The notes: generated by a model from the letters alone, not told the origin. A DNA stretch of 64,000 bases from Lucinisca nassula (GCA_963580285.1 OY757010.1:212258138-212322137); one strand, 5' to 3'; positions 20,993-32,815 are shown, numbered from the stretch's first letter. A program made the numbers and translations.

Positions 20993-22850
20993 AAACAAGA
21001 ATTCCGCAGAAGGCGGCGTCGCACCTGCTGGGGGCAAAAGTCATAGAATCCACAATCAGAATGTTGTTATTAATTAAGTAAATTTCATAGCAGTTGATAG
21101 TTGATGTAAAATGTGTTCAAGTACTGGACCAAAAATATAGGCCATGGTCACCAGGTCAAGGTACATGCCAAATCAGTACAATGAGGAGAAGTACTATGCA
21201 AAGTTTGGTGGCTGTAGGCCATTTATTTTAGGACATATTGAACAGTGACGTAAAAGTCGCTGGAGTGCATAATATAGGTTAAGGTCACCAGGTCAAGGTA
21301 CCCACAGAGTTAGTAAATGTAGGAAAAGCACTATGCAAGGTTTGGTGGTTGTAGGCCTTATAGTTAAGAAGATATGGAATGTCGACCTAAAATGTGTTAA
21401 AGTCAATGGAGTGCCAAAAATAGGTCAAGGTCACCAAGTCAAGGTACCTGCATAGTCAGTACATCCAGGAGAACCACTATGCAAGATTTGGTGGTTGCAG
21501 GCCTTTTATTTGAGAAGATCTGGAACATTGACGCAAATTGTGTCAAAGTCAATTGAGCGTAAACTAGAGCTGTCAGTGAAACTGACTAGGGCCCCGGCAG
21601 CGCTATCAGAAATTTGTGGACGGACAGACGGACAGACAGACGGACGGACATTGTGATTACTATAGGGCACCCACACTTTCAGTGCGGGGCCCTAAATATA
21701 GGTCAAGGTCACCAGGTCAAGGTACCTGCAGAATCAGTTCATCTAGGAGCAGCATTTTGCAAGCTTTGATGGTTGTAGGCCTTTTATTTGCAGAGATCTG
21801 GAACTTCGACATAAAAATTTGTCAAAGTCACTGGAGCGTAAAATATAGGTCATGGTCACAGGGTCAAGGTGCCTGCAGAGTCAGTACATCTAGGAGAAGC
21901 ACTATGCAAGATTAGATGGTTGTGGGCCTTTTATTTGAGGAGATCTGGAACTTCGACGTAAAATGTGTCAAAGTCAGTGGAGCGTAAAATATAGGTCAAG
22001 GTCACCATGTCAAGGTACCTGCAGAGTCAATACATCTAGGAGAAACACTATTCAAGATTTTATTGGTGCGGGATTTTTATTTGAGAACATCTGGAACAAT
22101 GAGGTAATTTGTGTCAAACTCACTGAAGCATAAAATATAGGTCAAGGTCACCGGGTCAAGGTGCTTGCCTAGTCAGGAGCTCACGGGTGATGTTTCATGA
22201 AAGGTTTGATGGTTGTTTAGTCTTATAGTTGATTACAATACAAACTTCCACGTAAATGTCTTAACTTCGACGTAATGTTCAAAGTCACTGGAGTGCAAAA
22301 TATAGGTCAAATTCACCAGGTCAAGGTGCTTACAAAGTGAGAAGGTCTATGAGATGTTTCATGTAAGGTTTGATGGTAGCTGAGGTTTGTAAAATGTCGA
22401 ACTTTGAGGTAAATGTCGAACTTTGACGTAAATATCGAACTTCGACGTAATGGTCAAAGTCCTTGGAGCGCAAAATATAGGTCAAAGTGCTTACAAAGTG
22501 AGAAGGTCTATGAGATGTTTCATGTAAGGTTTGATGGTAGCTGAGGTCTGTAAATAAAAACTTTGACGTAATTGTCGAACTTCGACGTAATGGTCAAAGT
22601 CACTGGAGCACAAAATATAGGTCAAAATCACCAGGTCAAGGTGCTTACAAAGTGAGGTCTATGAGATGTGTCATGTAAGGGTTGATGGCAGCTGAGGTTT
22701 GTAAAATAAAAACTTTGAGGTAAATGTCGAACTTCAACGTAAATGTTAACAGACGGACGGACGAACGGACTGACACACGGATGCACGGACGGAAAAATAT
22801 CGGACGCCTATGTCGCACCCTGCTACAAGCAGGTGCGACAATGAATAAAT
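20993..22850. mobile_element. Tandem-repeat cassette with CGCACCTGCT stem
   Basis: It starts CAAGAATTCCGCAGAAGG and has inverted pair TCGCACCTGCT (near 21027) and AGCAGGTGCGAC (22828-22839). The core is repeats of about 135-145 bp containing AGGTCAAGGTCACCAGGTCA-type blocks. A GACGGACGGACGAACGG tract precedes the right stem. A small second cassette is nested at 21566-21693. No ORF is conserved across units. Confidence 0.78.
21566..21693. mobile_element. Mini-cassette nested in the larger cassette
   Basis: It starts CTAGAGCTGTCAGTGAAACT and has inverted pair AGGGCCCCG and CGGGGCCCT. A GACGGACAGACGG tract lies between them, with no tandem core. Neighbouring host units read GAGCGTAAAATATAGGTCA without the insert, so both ends are defined. 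Confidence 0.75.
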
Positions 22851-22891
22851 TATACAGAAAAATCACCATTTATGGTCTTTTTTTTATATAC

Positions 22892-23472
22892 CGTCGAGTC
22901 CGGTAACATTGCGCGGCCGTTTACTTTGCGCAACCTGCATTCACATTTTCAATAACTTTAACCCTCACAATTTCTACCACCACTACCTGTGCATCTGCAT
23001 TAAGTTTTAACTTTACCTTGAAAACATGGGGTTGCACGTGCAGATGTGACACTTTCGCGGAATTTTTCAAATTTGCCAAAATACGAAAAGACCAAAAATT
23101 TCCAAACCCAAGACTGAGTTTAAAAATAGGCAAAGGGACAAATGTTTTGTATCAAAATTTACTGCATATAACAACATTGCAGAATATCTAATGAACAACT
23201 TGTTACAGTCAACGTTCATGTTCAACCAGCACAAAACTCTTATTGTGCGCAATGTTGGGCGACAAAATTGGTAATCAAATTTCGAGGGGTATCACATTTC
23301 ATAGAATTATATCTCCCGCCAGTTAAAGGTTCAGAGGCCAATTTCTATTGCAGCAAGTGGATAAGGAAGTGTTGCAATCGTTCTGTTGTGATTGTTTGAA
23401 AGGCGGCTCTAACAAAGTCACACGAATGTATCAAAACCTTATGTGCGCAATGTTACCGGACTGCATCGTAAT
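22892..23472. mobile_element. TIR element, about 580 bp
   Basis: Inverted ends GTCCGGTAACATTGCGC (from 22898) and GCGCAATGTTACCGGAC (to 23462) lie inside TATA-rich borders. No transposase was found, so it is non-autonomous. Confidence 0.72.
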
Positions 23473-23619
23473 ATATACATTTAATTTTTGGGCTCCATCT
23501 TTAAACCATGTTATTTCCAAAACTATGTTATAATGCACAGTGTTATATAGTGATTGAGATATGCCTGTTTTAGATAGCTACAATATTCTTCTTCAGGAAG
23601 CAGGGCCCAGTTATTACGA

Positions 23620-24045
23620 AAACACGCCCATACAAATACACTGTAATCTTTAGCACCGAAAAAGTGAAAATTTTATGATGAAAAATTGTCAGTACCCACC
23701 ATCTATATTTTAGAGCAGAAATAATAAAAATAAGGTTCACCCCTGCAAACCCCAGTTTTAGTATATAAAAGCGGGGTTCAAGGGGGTCAAAATTATATAG
23801 GCATGTTTTCGTGATGTATTGAAATGTTCAGTTGTAAGCTTAGAAAATTCATTCATCTGTGAGTCTGTGAAACAAACACCCCACTTAACCCCACTTTATA
23901 TAGAGAAAACTGGTGTTTACAGGGTATATATTATTTTGCTCATTTTTGCTTTTAGACGTAGGGTGCGGGTACTTGTATGAACCACCTCAATGAGGCGATT
24001 CTAATGAGCACCCACAACCTATGTTATGAATTTAAATTAGAAAAC
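23620..24045. repeat. Hairpin repeat G, several partial copies
   Basis: It contains the 'AACCCCAGTTTTAGTATATA' and 'CACTTTATATAGAGAAAACT' flanks and a hairpin with GAACCACCTC/GAGGCGATTC arms near 23985. Confidence 0.55.
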
Positions 24046-24052
24046 AAGAGGC

Positions 24053-25635
24053 CCATGGGCCACTACGCTCACCAGAGGTCATGTGGTTTATACCATATAC
24101 AGGCAAGGTGCCCATTTTGGTCATGTGACAACAATACCACGAATAATGTCTAACTGCTCACCCCCATAGATGCTTTACATGTATTTTCTGAAGAAGATAA
24201 AAATACTGAAACTGAGCCATCCAAGACAAAGGTCGGTAATGACCTTGACCTTTGGAATTAATAAACTTCCTTTCAGCTAACTGCAAATATCATTTTTTAT
24301 GTCACAGCCTACCAGGCAATCAGAAATATCCAGTACTTTGCCATTTTTCCATACAAATGTCTAAGTGACCAAGTTTGACCTTGACATAAAACAGGTCAAG
24401 GTCAACCAAAGGTCATCATTTGAACAAACTTGGTAGGGCCAGAGTCCCTGATGCTGCATACCAAGTTTCCAGATCATCGGCCATTCGGTTCTTGAGAAGA
24501 AGATTTTTAAAGGTTTTTACCATATATGGGCATGGCGGACCATATTGGTCATGTGACCCAGTCATCACAAACAAAATTTTGTTCCTTCATTCCATAGAGA
24601 CTCCACATATAATTTGGTTTCAACTGGCCGGGTAGTTTAAGTGAAGAAGAAAATAAAAGTACTGAATCTGAGGCGTCCTTGACAAAGGTCGGTAAATGAC
24701 CTTGACCTGTGGAACTGATAAACTTCCATTCAGTTGATTGTAAATACCATTTCTGATGCCAAAAGCTAATATACAATCAGAAAAATCCAGTTTTGCCATG
24801 TTTCCATACAAATGTCTAAGTGACTAAATTTGACCTTGATGTAAAACAGGTCAAGGTCAACCAAAGGTCATCATTTGAACAAACTTGGTAGGGCCAGAGT
24901 CCCTGATGCTGCATACCAAGTTTCAAGATCATCGGCCATTCCGTTCTTGAGAAGAAGATTTTTAAAGGTTTTTACCATATATGGGCATGGCAGCCATATT
25001 GGTCATGTGACCCAGTCCTCAGGAACAAACTTTCGTTCCCTCATTCCATAGAGGCTCCACATGTAATTTGGTTTCAATTGGCCAAGTAGTTTAAGTGAAG
25101 AAGAAGATAAAAATACTGAATCTGAGGCGTCCTGGACAAAGGTCGGTAAATGACCTTGACCTTTGGAACTGATCCATTCAGCTGATTGTAAATACCATTT
25201 CTGATGCCACTAGCTAATATAAAATCAGAAAAATCCACTGTTTTGCCATTTTTCCATACAAATGTCTAAGGGACCAAATTTGACCTTGACGTAAAACAGG
25301 TCAAGGTCAACCAAAGGTCATCATTTGAACAAACTTGGTAGGGCCCGAGTCCCCGATACTGCATACCAAGTTTCAAGATCATCGGCTGTTCGGTTCTTGA
25401 GAAGAAGATTTTTAAAGGTTTTTACCATGTATGGGCATGGTGGCCATCTTGGTCATGTGACCCAGTCCTCCCGAACAAACTTTCGTTCCCCCTTCTTTAT
25501 GGAACATGTAATTTGGTTTCAATTGGCCCAGCAGTTTCTGAGGAGAAGTCATTTGAAAATGTTGGCGCAGACGTGGACGACGGATCACTGCCTATACTAT
25601 AAGCTCCCCCGGAGCCTTCGGCTCTGGTGAGCTAA
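24053..25635. mobile_element. Tandem-repeat cassette (about 440-bp units)
   Basis: It starts CAAGAGGCCCATGGGCC. The inverted pair is CGCTCACCAGAG (24065) and CTCTGGTGAGC at the right end (25623-25633). Three to four units each contain TTGACCTTGACxTAAAACAGG, GGTCAAGGTCAACCAAAGGT and GAGAAGAAGATTTTTAAAGG. A degenerate GACGTGGACGACGG tract precedes the terminal hairpin. It ends in CTAAAA. Confidence 0.78.
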
Positions 25636-25639
25636 AAAT

Positions 25640-26030
25640 ACATAGAGGATCTTACATGAGTGTTGATGTATTATTGAATTTATTAAAAGAGTTCAGGAAA
25701 AGGGATAAAATGCGAGGCTGTGCCGAGCATTTTATCCCTTTTCCTCAACGAGTTTAATAAATTCAATAATACATGAGCACGAATGCAAGAATCTATTTAT
25801 CATATGACATTTAAAACGCATTTTATTCACGATTGTTTACAAAAATGTCAATATTCCGCCGTTAATAAACACGAGGTCGTTAAGGACGTCTAAATGTAAC
25901 GTTACAGTACGTATCTAGCTAATTTGCATATTTAATCCACTAGTGGATTATTGAAAATAATACATGACGTTATTACACTCTCAGACGCGACGTCATATGA
26001 TAAAGTAAATTATCATGTGAAATATAGCCA
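25640..26030. mobile_element. MITE family D
   Basis: Arms ATTGAATTTATTAAAAGAG and GAGTTTAATAAATTCAATAA with a GGGATAAAATGCGAGGC centre pair. The right half matches the left half of the copy at 6640 in reverse. Confidence 0.65.
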
Positions 26031-26109
26031 TTTTGAGGATATGAAAGAATGCACAATGTCACACAGATGCATTTTCGCAATGAGTGGCAAAAAGGTTGAA
26101 TAGTCTAGC

Positions 26110-26335
26110 AGGTAGCCAATGTTAGTTTTTAAGCCATTGTATACTGGTGGACTCTTCCATTGCTCTATGTTGGCCAAGTCCATTTGTCACATAAGGAGTG
26201 TCAGGCCTATTTTTGTTATTCTGTTAGCAAATAGTGCAGGCCCCAATCAGACACACATTCTGTGGCGTCTGATCTGGACCTGCACTGTTTGCCAAGGTAC
26301 CCCTTTAGGGCTTTCCCGCATACAATGGGTTAAAC
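26110..26335. mobile_element. MITE family C, variant
   Basis: It shares GTATACTGGTGGACTCTTCC with the copy at 52296 and ends 'CATACAATGGGTTAA'. A GCAAATAGTGCAGG/CCTGCACTGTTTGC hairpin is inside. Confidence 0.65.
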
Positions 26336-26404
26336 ATCTGGGCTGAAACAGTAATATCATGATGAAAAGCTTCAGACAATAAGATGTAACAAACATATTT
26401 TAGC

Positions 26405-26645
26405 GGAATGGGAACATCTGGCAGATTTTTCCACCATCTTTATTTAAAGGGAGACAACTTTTGGAACTTCCTGTTTGCATTTCTATAAGACCTGTCCCAC
26501 TGAAAAGGGGTCTACTCTTAAAGGAAAGAATTTGCTCCTCAGGAGCAAATTCTTTTCTTTAAGAGTTGACCTCTATTGACAAGGGAGACAAAAAACTTTC
26601 TGCAGGAGTTGCCTCCCCTGAAGGTGTTCCCATTCCCCTTAGGGG
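26405..26645. mobile_element. MITE family H (copy 3)
   Basis: The hairpin GGAAAGAATTTGCTCCTCAG lies at about 26521, and the right end is GGTGTTCCCATTCCCCTTA. The left TTAA is mutated to TTTTAGCGG. Confidence 0.68.
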
Positions 26646-26719
26646 AAATTTTTTTCTTATTTCTACACATGTTGTGGGTTCTTGTTAGAATCAGCAGAGG
26701 CGATACTTCTGACAATAAA

Positions 26720-26948
26720 TTAACCCATTTTGTACCAAAAACCCCTAAATGGGTACCCTGGCAAACAGTGCAGGCCCAGATCAGACGCCGCACAATGCGG
26801 CGTCTGATCAGGGCCTCCAATGTTTGCTAAAAGTTCAGTCAGTTTCAATATAAATTTTGATGAAAACGCAACCTGACACCCCTAAATTTTGAAATAAACT
26901 CCTGCTATATATAAGGAGGAAGATTCCATTTGGTACACAAAGGGTTAA
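26720..26948. mobile_element. TTAA MITE, family C (copy 4), reversed
   Basis: TTAACCCATTTTGTACC to CACAAAGGGTTAA. The perfect centre hairpin reads CAGACGCCGCACAATGCGGC. Confidence 0.75.
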
Positions 26949-27059
26949 GGAAAATTATCCTTTATCTGAAGATATGCTTCTGGCATCATAACAGCTCTGT
27001 GAACAAGTCTGTGAAATGAACACCCCCTTAAAACCAAATTTATACAGGAAACCAAAACT

Positions 27060-27310
27060 TTTTAATTGGGATTGTTAAGGGCGATAACTCCACTAAATGT
27101 TAACGTATTTTTCCCATTAACAATCCCAAACCAATCATACCCAATACCAATGTATATACAAAATTTGAAGAAAATCTGTGAAAAAATGTTCAAGTTATTG
27201 ATCGGAAATGGCCCAAAGCCCCTTATTTTGAACTAAAAAGGGCTGTAACTCTGTCAAATGTTAACAGATTTTGCCCATTAACAATCCCATACAACTCATT
27301 CCCAGTTCTA
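27060..27310. repeat. Two-unit tandem repeat
   Basis: 'AAAGGGCTGTAACTC..AATGTTAAC..CCCATTAACAATCCCA' occurs twice about 175 bp apart. No gene was found between it and exon 3. Confidence 0.6.
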
Positions 27311-27503
27311 ACACACAACCCATGTTTGCCGTATGATTAAGAAAAATATCTCAGATTTTCATTAGAAAAGTCGCCATTTTGGAGATGTGAAAAAATGCAC
27401 TATGTTGCTTGAGTACCCACAACATATGTTTGTAATGAAAAATAAAGAACATTCTGCCTGGTCTATCCTTGTTACCCAAGATTATCATGAGCTATGGTGT
27501 TAC

Positions 27504-27891
27504 CTGAGGTTGAAAACTAGGACAGTTCCTTGCCCAAAGATCGCTCCAGAACTTGTCATGTCGTAACATCAAGAAATTCACCAGGGGCGGTAGCTTTACA
27601 TTCATCATACATGCTGTGTAAGCAACAAAGCTAGAACATAACGCTTCGTTAAAACTGTCATAAATGTTGATTCCAGTTACAAGTTGTTCCGCAAACATAA
27701 CATTACACTCAGCCAATGGTAGTGAAACATCATCCAGCAAAATACTCGTTTCAAATTCACATTCTTCTAGTTCATCTTGATATTTTGCCCGGAAGAGATT
27801 GAACCGAAACTGTACTGAGTCCAAGTTTGATGATAACTTACAGGCTCCAAGATTTTGCTGTAGGCATGGTATTACACTGTTCTGAGCAAAG
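27504..27891 (-). CDS. Exon 3: cysteine-repeat protein
   Basis: The largest exon at 388 nt, with acceptor TTACCTTGCAG and donor CAG/GTAACA. It begins with one base completing a Ser codon and ends in phase 0 (129 whole codons, residues 182-310). It finishes unit 2 (C190, C198, C225) and holds the whole of unit 3 (C243, C266, C275, C304). Unit 3 lacks the usual second and fifth cysteines. It also lacks the intron found after the third cysteine elsewhere, so an intron was probably lost here. The exon ends in a Pro/Gln linker. Coding character is strong: it is open throughout, free of repeats and flanked by good splice sites. Confidence 0.85.
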
Positions 27892-27957
27892 CTGCAAGGT
27901 AACATAGGAACTTGTGAGTGAAGCTTAAAGGCATATATTTCTCAGAAGAGTACACAC

Positions 27958-28573
27958 AAGATTATGGCTGGCATGAATAACCAGATATTTGATAAATCGA
28001 TCAATACCTTACACAAACATGATTATTGTTAAAGATTTGCTAATAATCGATTATTTGATCTGTTACAATATTAACTCTTATCATGCTGTTCACGACAACC
28101 CCTATCTTTGCAAACAGTGTAGATCCAGATCAGATGGCTTCTGAAGAAGCCATCTGATCAGGATCTACACTGTTTGGCATTCAGTTTATGAATTTGTAGC
28201 AATAAATTACATAAAGTAATCTGATTGGTTCAAAGTCAGAAATGGGTGTGGCTATAATGAATATTCAGCAAGAGAAGGGTTAACTGTAGATTATGGCTGG
28301 CATGAATAACCAGATATTTGATAAATCCATCAATACCTTACACAAACATGATTATTGTTAAAGATTTGCTAATAATCGATTATTTGATCTGTTACAATAT
28401 TAACCCTTATCTTGCTGTTCACGACAACCCCTATCTTTGCAAACAGTGTAGATCCTACACTGTTTGGCATTCAGATTATGAATTTGTAGCAATAAATTAC
28501 ATCAAGTAATTTGATTGGCTGATAGACAGAAATGGGTGTGGCTTAAATGAATATTCAGCAAGATAAGGGTTAA
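27958..28573. repeat. Tandem duplication containing two family A MITEs
   Basis: A block of about 115 bp starting GATTATGGCTGGCATGAATA is present at 27959 and 28288, each followed by a family A MITE (28071-28283 and 28400-28573). The second MITE has lost the middle of its palindrome and is 174 bp, so a flank-plus-MITE unit was duplicated and then shortened. Confidence 0.82.
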
Positions 28574-28666
28574 CTGTAGGTATTTGGCCACCTCTATTCC
28601 TTACCATACTAGTTCTAAAATTTGAATATGTACAATTTAGTACCCGATGTTGTGTTGGAAAATACA

Positions 28667-29012
28667 GTCGAACTTCAATGGCTCGAACACCTTTGGGACC
28701 TCGAAAATCTGTTCGAGACAGGGGTAGTTCGAGCCACTGAGGGATACTGCCAGGAGGTATACGATATACTTTTGGACATCTTTTGGGTGTTATATAATGA
28801 AAATGTATGCTGTGTGTACTCATTAGAATCGTCTCATCGAGGCGATTCTAATGAGTACACACAGCATAAATTTGCAAGTGAAAAAGGCGAAAATCTCTTA
28901 AATTATCCCCACTCTTTCTTATGTACAGTATTTCTCTAGGGGCTCAAACATGTGTTCGACTCAGCCAGGGTATACGAGCCATCGGTGTTCGAGCCATTGA
29001 AGTTCTACTGTA
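28667..29012. mobile_element. MITE family F (copy 2)
   Basis: It runs from ACAGTCGAACTTCAATGGC to GCCATTGAAGTTCTACTGTA, with TA at both borders (Tc1/mariner-like). The inner hairpin ACTCATTAGAATCGTCTC is present. Confidence 0.75.
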
Positions 29013-29139
29013 GCTTGATGAGTGGTAAAACAGGGTAACCTCTCATCAGATGCCACCTTCTGAGGCATTTTATCTGGGTCTACACTGTTTGCTCAGATCT
29101 GTCTATCCAAATACATTAGGTTAAGGATAAGATATGGTT

Positions 29140-29403
29140 GACTGCTTTGTTGATTTGAGGTTTAACGTCCCAGTCAACACTATATAGGTCATTTTGGAGA
29201 CTTTGCTTCCTATTTTGTGGGACTTTTACCCGACATTGAGATGAAAAGACATCTCAAGCCCTGTTGCCCAATGAAACCAATAGGTTTTAAAGCATGGACG
29301 GTCCGACTCACACCGCTTTGCCTGGGCAGGCTTAAAACCTCTAAGCGGTTTACCAGTTCTCATGTGCAGTTGGTTTCAGCTCTGTGTGGAAGCATCATGC
29401 AGC
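29140..29403 (-). repeat. SINE-like repeat V
   Basis: It begins GTTGATTTGAGGTTTAACG (tail) and ends TGGAAGCATCATGCAG. Confidence 0.75.
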
Positions 29404-29857
29404 GTATGGTAAGAGACAGATAGTAAGCCAGAAAGGCAAATGTTTGATTAAATCTTAAGAGTCTGTAATTGATTATCAATCGCAATGGCAGCACTGATTA
29501 GGCAGCACTAAGATAATAAAGTTCTGCATTGAATAGGCTATAAGAATCTTAAATGGGTGTGAGGGGTGGATGGTAAAATCCATCCTGAGGGTCAATGTTC
29601 AGCAGGTGAGTGGTTCCGAGGGATGGGTTTTTCTATCCACCCCTCACACCCATGTAGGATTCTTTTTCTTGCATACCTTCCATTTCTGAGTGTGGATTTC
29701 TAATACTGCAGTCACTTCCATTGCAGATGCTCGCCATATTGTGATGATACTAGCATGATGTATAGTGACCTCACCCTTAACGACGGTGCATACAAGGGTA
29801 GGCTGAAAAGTTCTGAGCCTGACCAAGATCCAATGGTTTGTCCAAGCTGAAAGTGCC

Positions 29858-31084
29858 TTATTTTTCAACATAGTCTCCCTTCCTGTCCACACAGTTCCTC
29901 CAGCGATGCTGGAGTCCTTGGATCCCAGTGGTATAGAAGGTCTCATCTTGGTCCCTGAAAAACTCCTCCACAGCAGCTATCACCTCCTCGTCTGACCGAT
30001 AATGCTGCCCAGCCAAGTGCTTTTTCATGTTTGGAAACAGGAAATAATCTGATGGAGCTAGATCAGGTGAATACGGAGGGTGATCGACAAGTGTGAAGCC
30101 ACAGTTATGCACAGCAGCCATTGCGACAACCGATTTATGAGCAGGCGCATTGTCCTGATGGAACAAGACCCCTTTTGTCAATTTTCCGGGTCATTTAGCC
30201 TTAATTGCTTTTCGCAATTGTTTTAGCAGATCTGCATAATACTCCCCATTAATTGTTCTGCCCTTTTGAAGGTAATCTATGAATATTATGCCCTTGGCAT
30301 CCCAGAACACTGATGCCATCACCTTCCCTGCAGAGGAGACGACCTTTGCCTTCTTTGGAGGGGGTGAGCCAGGGTGCTTCAAATGCATGGATTGTCTTTT
30401 GGTCTCTGGCTCAAAGTTATGAACCCAACACTCATCCTGAGTGACAAAACTGTCAAGAAAACCATCTTGGTCTGCTTCAAAAAACGCCAAGTTGGCTTGT
30501 GACAGGTTCAGTCTGGTCAACTTTTGGTCAGGCATCAAGAGCCGTGGCACCCATCTGGCGGAAACCTTCGACATTCCTAATTCACTGTGTAGAATGTTCT
30601 CTACTTGTTCACGGGAGATGCCAACAGTGTTAGCTAACTGATTCACAGTTAAACGAAGAAGCCTCCGTGGTCGAGTGGTTACACTACTCGCCTTGTAAAC
30701 CAGGGGTCGCAGGTTCGATCCCGGGCTTCTCCAGACTTTCGGATGAGTCTATAAACCGAGGTCCTGTCTCCATATGACCTTAGCTGTTGGTGGGACGTAA
30801 AACTGAAACACTCACTCACTCACAGTTAAACCCCTGTCATCCATCACGGCCCTGTGCACTTGGCTGATGGTTTCCTCAGTTGTTGCCGTTGTGAGTCGTC
30901 CACACCGGTCATCATCTTCAAGGCTGTCCTTGCCCATCTTAAAATTTGCAGCCCACCTTTTCAAGGTTGCATACGAAGGAGCATCATCCCCTAATGTAGC
31001 AACCATATCGGCATGAATGTCCTTAGGAGCTAACCCCTTTTTATGGAGGTACTTGATGACACCTTGATGCCAGATTATGTCCAT
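29858..31084 (-). pseudogene. Mariner-family transposase, disrupted
   Basis: This was the enzyme for cut-and-paste transposition into TA sites. In order on the minus strand it shows an N-terminal helix-turn-helix region (31084-30832, with 'GDDAPSYATLKRWAANFK' and 'GRLTTATTEE'). A second DNA-binding part follows (30642-30540, ending ARWVPRLL), then the catalytic core (TQDECWVHNFEPETKRQ, FWDAKGIIFIDYL). The last part (30181-29858) has HQDNAPAHKS and HPPYSPDLAPSDYFLFPNMK and ends GDYVEK. A SINE at 30655-30819 interrupts it near codon 90. A frame break follows around 30182-30196, so it cannot encode an active protein as it stands. Confidence 0.85.
30655..30819 (+). repeat. tRNA-Thr-type SINE (copy 2), inside the mariner
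   Basis: The tRNA-like head contains GCCTCCGTGGTCGAGTGG, CTTGTAAACCAGGGG (UGU anticodon region) and B box GGTTCGATCCC. The tail is CTCACTCAC-like. The 12-bp duplication TCACAGTTAAAC lies at 30643-30654 and 30820-30831. It is more complete than the copy at 10282. Confidence 0.92.
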
Positions 31085-31525
31085 TTTCTCAAAAACGTGC
31101 TAGTATCAATTTTCAAAGTCTAGAACTTCTACGTTATTGCAGGTAAACTTGAACTCATTTGAGTCAAATCAAGTAATAAAGGTTTGGATTTAATGAATAC
31201 AAAATTTCATGGCTCTTCGATGCCTGCTTCTTGGTCAGACTCAGAACTTTTCAGCCTACCCTCGTATGTGGTCGTATTCAACCAGCGTGTATCAAACACG
31301 TGAGAATATTGGATTTTTTTACCTGTTCCTGGGTCAGAACACCAGGGTTAGAACAGAATTTCGATCCCAGGGTAAAACTGCAGATTTCATTATCTGCTAT
31401 GCAAAAAATATAACTATTCCACGTGTAAACCAAATGCTGACAGCAACAATGCCAACTAAGGATGCCAAGAGTATGGCAATGGCTCCTGGACCTACTCCTG
31501 GCCAGCTAAAAATACCAAGAAATAT

Positions 31526-31753
31526 TCAATCCTTTTTGTACCAAATTGAATCTTCCTCCTCATACATAGCAGGAGTCCGTTTCAACATTTAGGGGTGTAA
31601 AGTTGTGTTTTCTTCAAAATTTATATAGAAAATGGTTGAACTTTTTGCAAACAGTGTAGGCTCTGATCAGACACCACGTTCTGCGGCATCTGTTCTGGGC
31701 CTGCATTGTTTGCCAGGGTACCCATGTTGGGGTTTCCGGTACAAAATGGGTTA
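31526..31753. mobile_element. MITE family C (copy 5)
   Basis: 'CAATCCTTTTTGTACCAAAT' to 'ACAAAATGGGTTAA', uninterrupted. The left TTAA has mutated. Confidence 0.72.
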
Positions 31754-31845
31754 ATACAGTAAAATTCCTATCCTATAGACCACCTCTGTTGATTATTCTG
31801 TCCCAAAGCTTGTTTTTAGATCAGCTTTTATAACAGAAACAAATA

Positions 31846-32197
31846 CAGTCGAACTTCAATGGCTCGAACACCTTTGGGACCATGAAAATCTGTTCGAGAC
31901 TGGGGTAGTTCGAGCCACTGATGGCTATTGCCAGTAGGCATAACGACATGCTTTAGGACACCTTTTTCTGTGTTCTATAATGAAAAAATGTATGCTGTGT
32001 GTACTCATTAGAATCGCCTCATCGAGGCGATTCTAATGAGTACACACAGCATACATTTGCAAGATAAAAGACGAAAATATCCTAATTTTACCCTCCCTAT
32101 TTCTTATGTACAGAAATTCCCTAGGGACTCAAGAACAGGTTCGACTCAGCCATGGTAAACGAGCCATCGGTGTTTGAGCCATCGAAGTTCTACTGTA
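31846..32197. mobile_element. MITE family F (copy 3)
   Basis: TACAGTCGAACTTCAATGGC to 'CATCGAAGTTCTACTGTA', with inner hairpin GTATGCTGTGTGTACTC and complement. Confidence 0.78.
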
Positions 32198-32239
32198 GTC
32201 TTAAAAGCGGAATTTCAGTATTTACCGGTATGAAAAAGA

Positions 32240-32518
32240 CAGTACAGTCCAACCTGGATTAAGCAAGCACCTATGGGATGAGATGGAGGGATAGAGGGCC
32301 ACATGGAAAATTGATGTACACTAAATGTGTCTACCCTCGTTAATTAAAGTCGATTATCATTATTATTATTATCATTCAAAAAGCGCTTGCTTAAAGGTGC
32401 ATGCTTAGCACAGGTGAATTTTAATGCATTTTCCTTTTTCGAGAACTGAATGCCTGCTTACTTAAGACAGGTTGCTTACTTAATAGAGGTGGCCACTAAG
32501 ACAGGTTTGACTGTATTT
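32240..32518. mobile_element. Tc1/mariner-type MITE, family K
   Basis: Left end TACAGTCCAACCTGGATTAA; right end AAGACAGGTTTGACTGTA. A diverged shorter copy lies at about 32984-33160. There is no transposase. Confidence 0.7.
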
Positions 32519-32749
32519 TGTTCCTGACTAAGACCAGTAGAGTCTTTTTGCATTATAAATTCATAGCTGCTGATATTAAAGGCACTTTTTTCATCCAAAA
32601 AGTAATGATATTTTACTGATTTCTGAACAAAAACAGAAATTCCAATCGAGCACCCACAATCTTTGTTGAAAGCAGAAATTTTTGCCCAAAATTTGTAATT
32701 TCTGACACCATGTTGGACGCCAATATGTCACACGGACATGTTTTCCTAA

Positions 32750-32815
32750 TGACTTGTGTGGAAGCATCATGCAGCCCATCTACTTCTTCAAGCCCCAATG
32801 GGCGAGGGTTCTTTG
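32750..32815 (-). repeat. SINE-like repeat V, short fragment
   Basis: It matches GTGTGGAAGCATCATGCAGC to CCCCAATGGGCG only. Confidence 0.6.

Larger units (their letters stand above)
29793..31264 (-). mobile_element. Mariner transposon with nested SINE
   Basis: Terminal inverted repeats of about 30 bp (AGGGTAGGCTGAAAAGTTCT at the left, complement at the right) lie inside TA duplications at 29791-29792 and 31265-31266. It is 1472 bp, of which 165 bp is a SINE. The transposase reading frame is on the minus strand in three pieces. Confidence 0.9.
29555..31420. repeat. Repeat J split by a mariner
   Basis: The left part (29555-29790) and right part (31267-31420) align with the reverse complement of 5763-6185: the GTGAGGGGTGGATGG palindrome, then CCATATTGTGATG, then 'CTTAACGACGGTGCA' broken at a TA dinucleotide. 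This is an older repeat that received the mariner. Confidence 0.72.
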
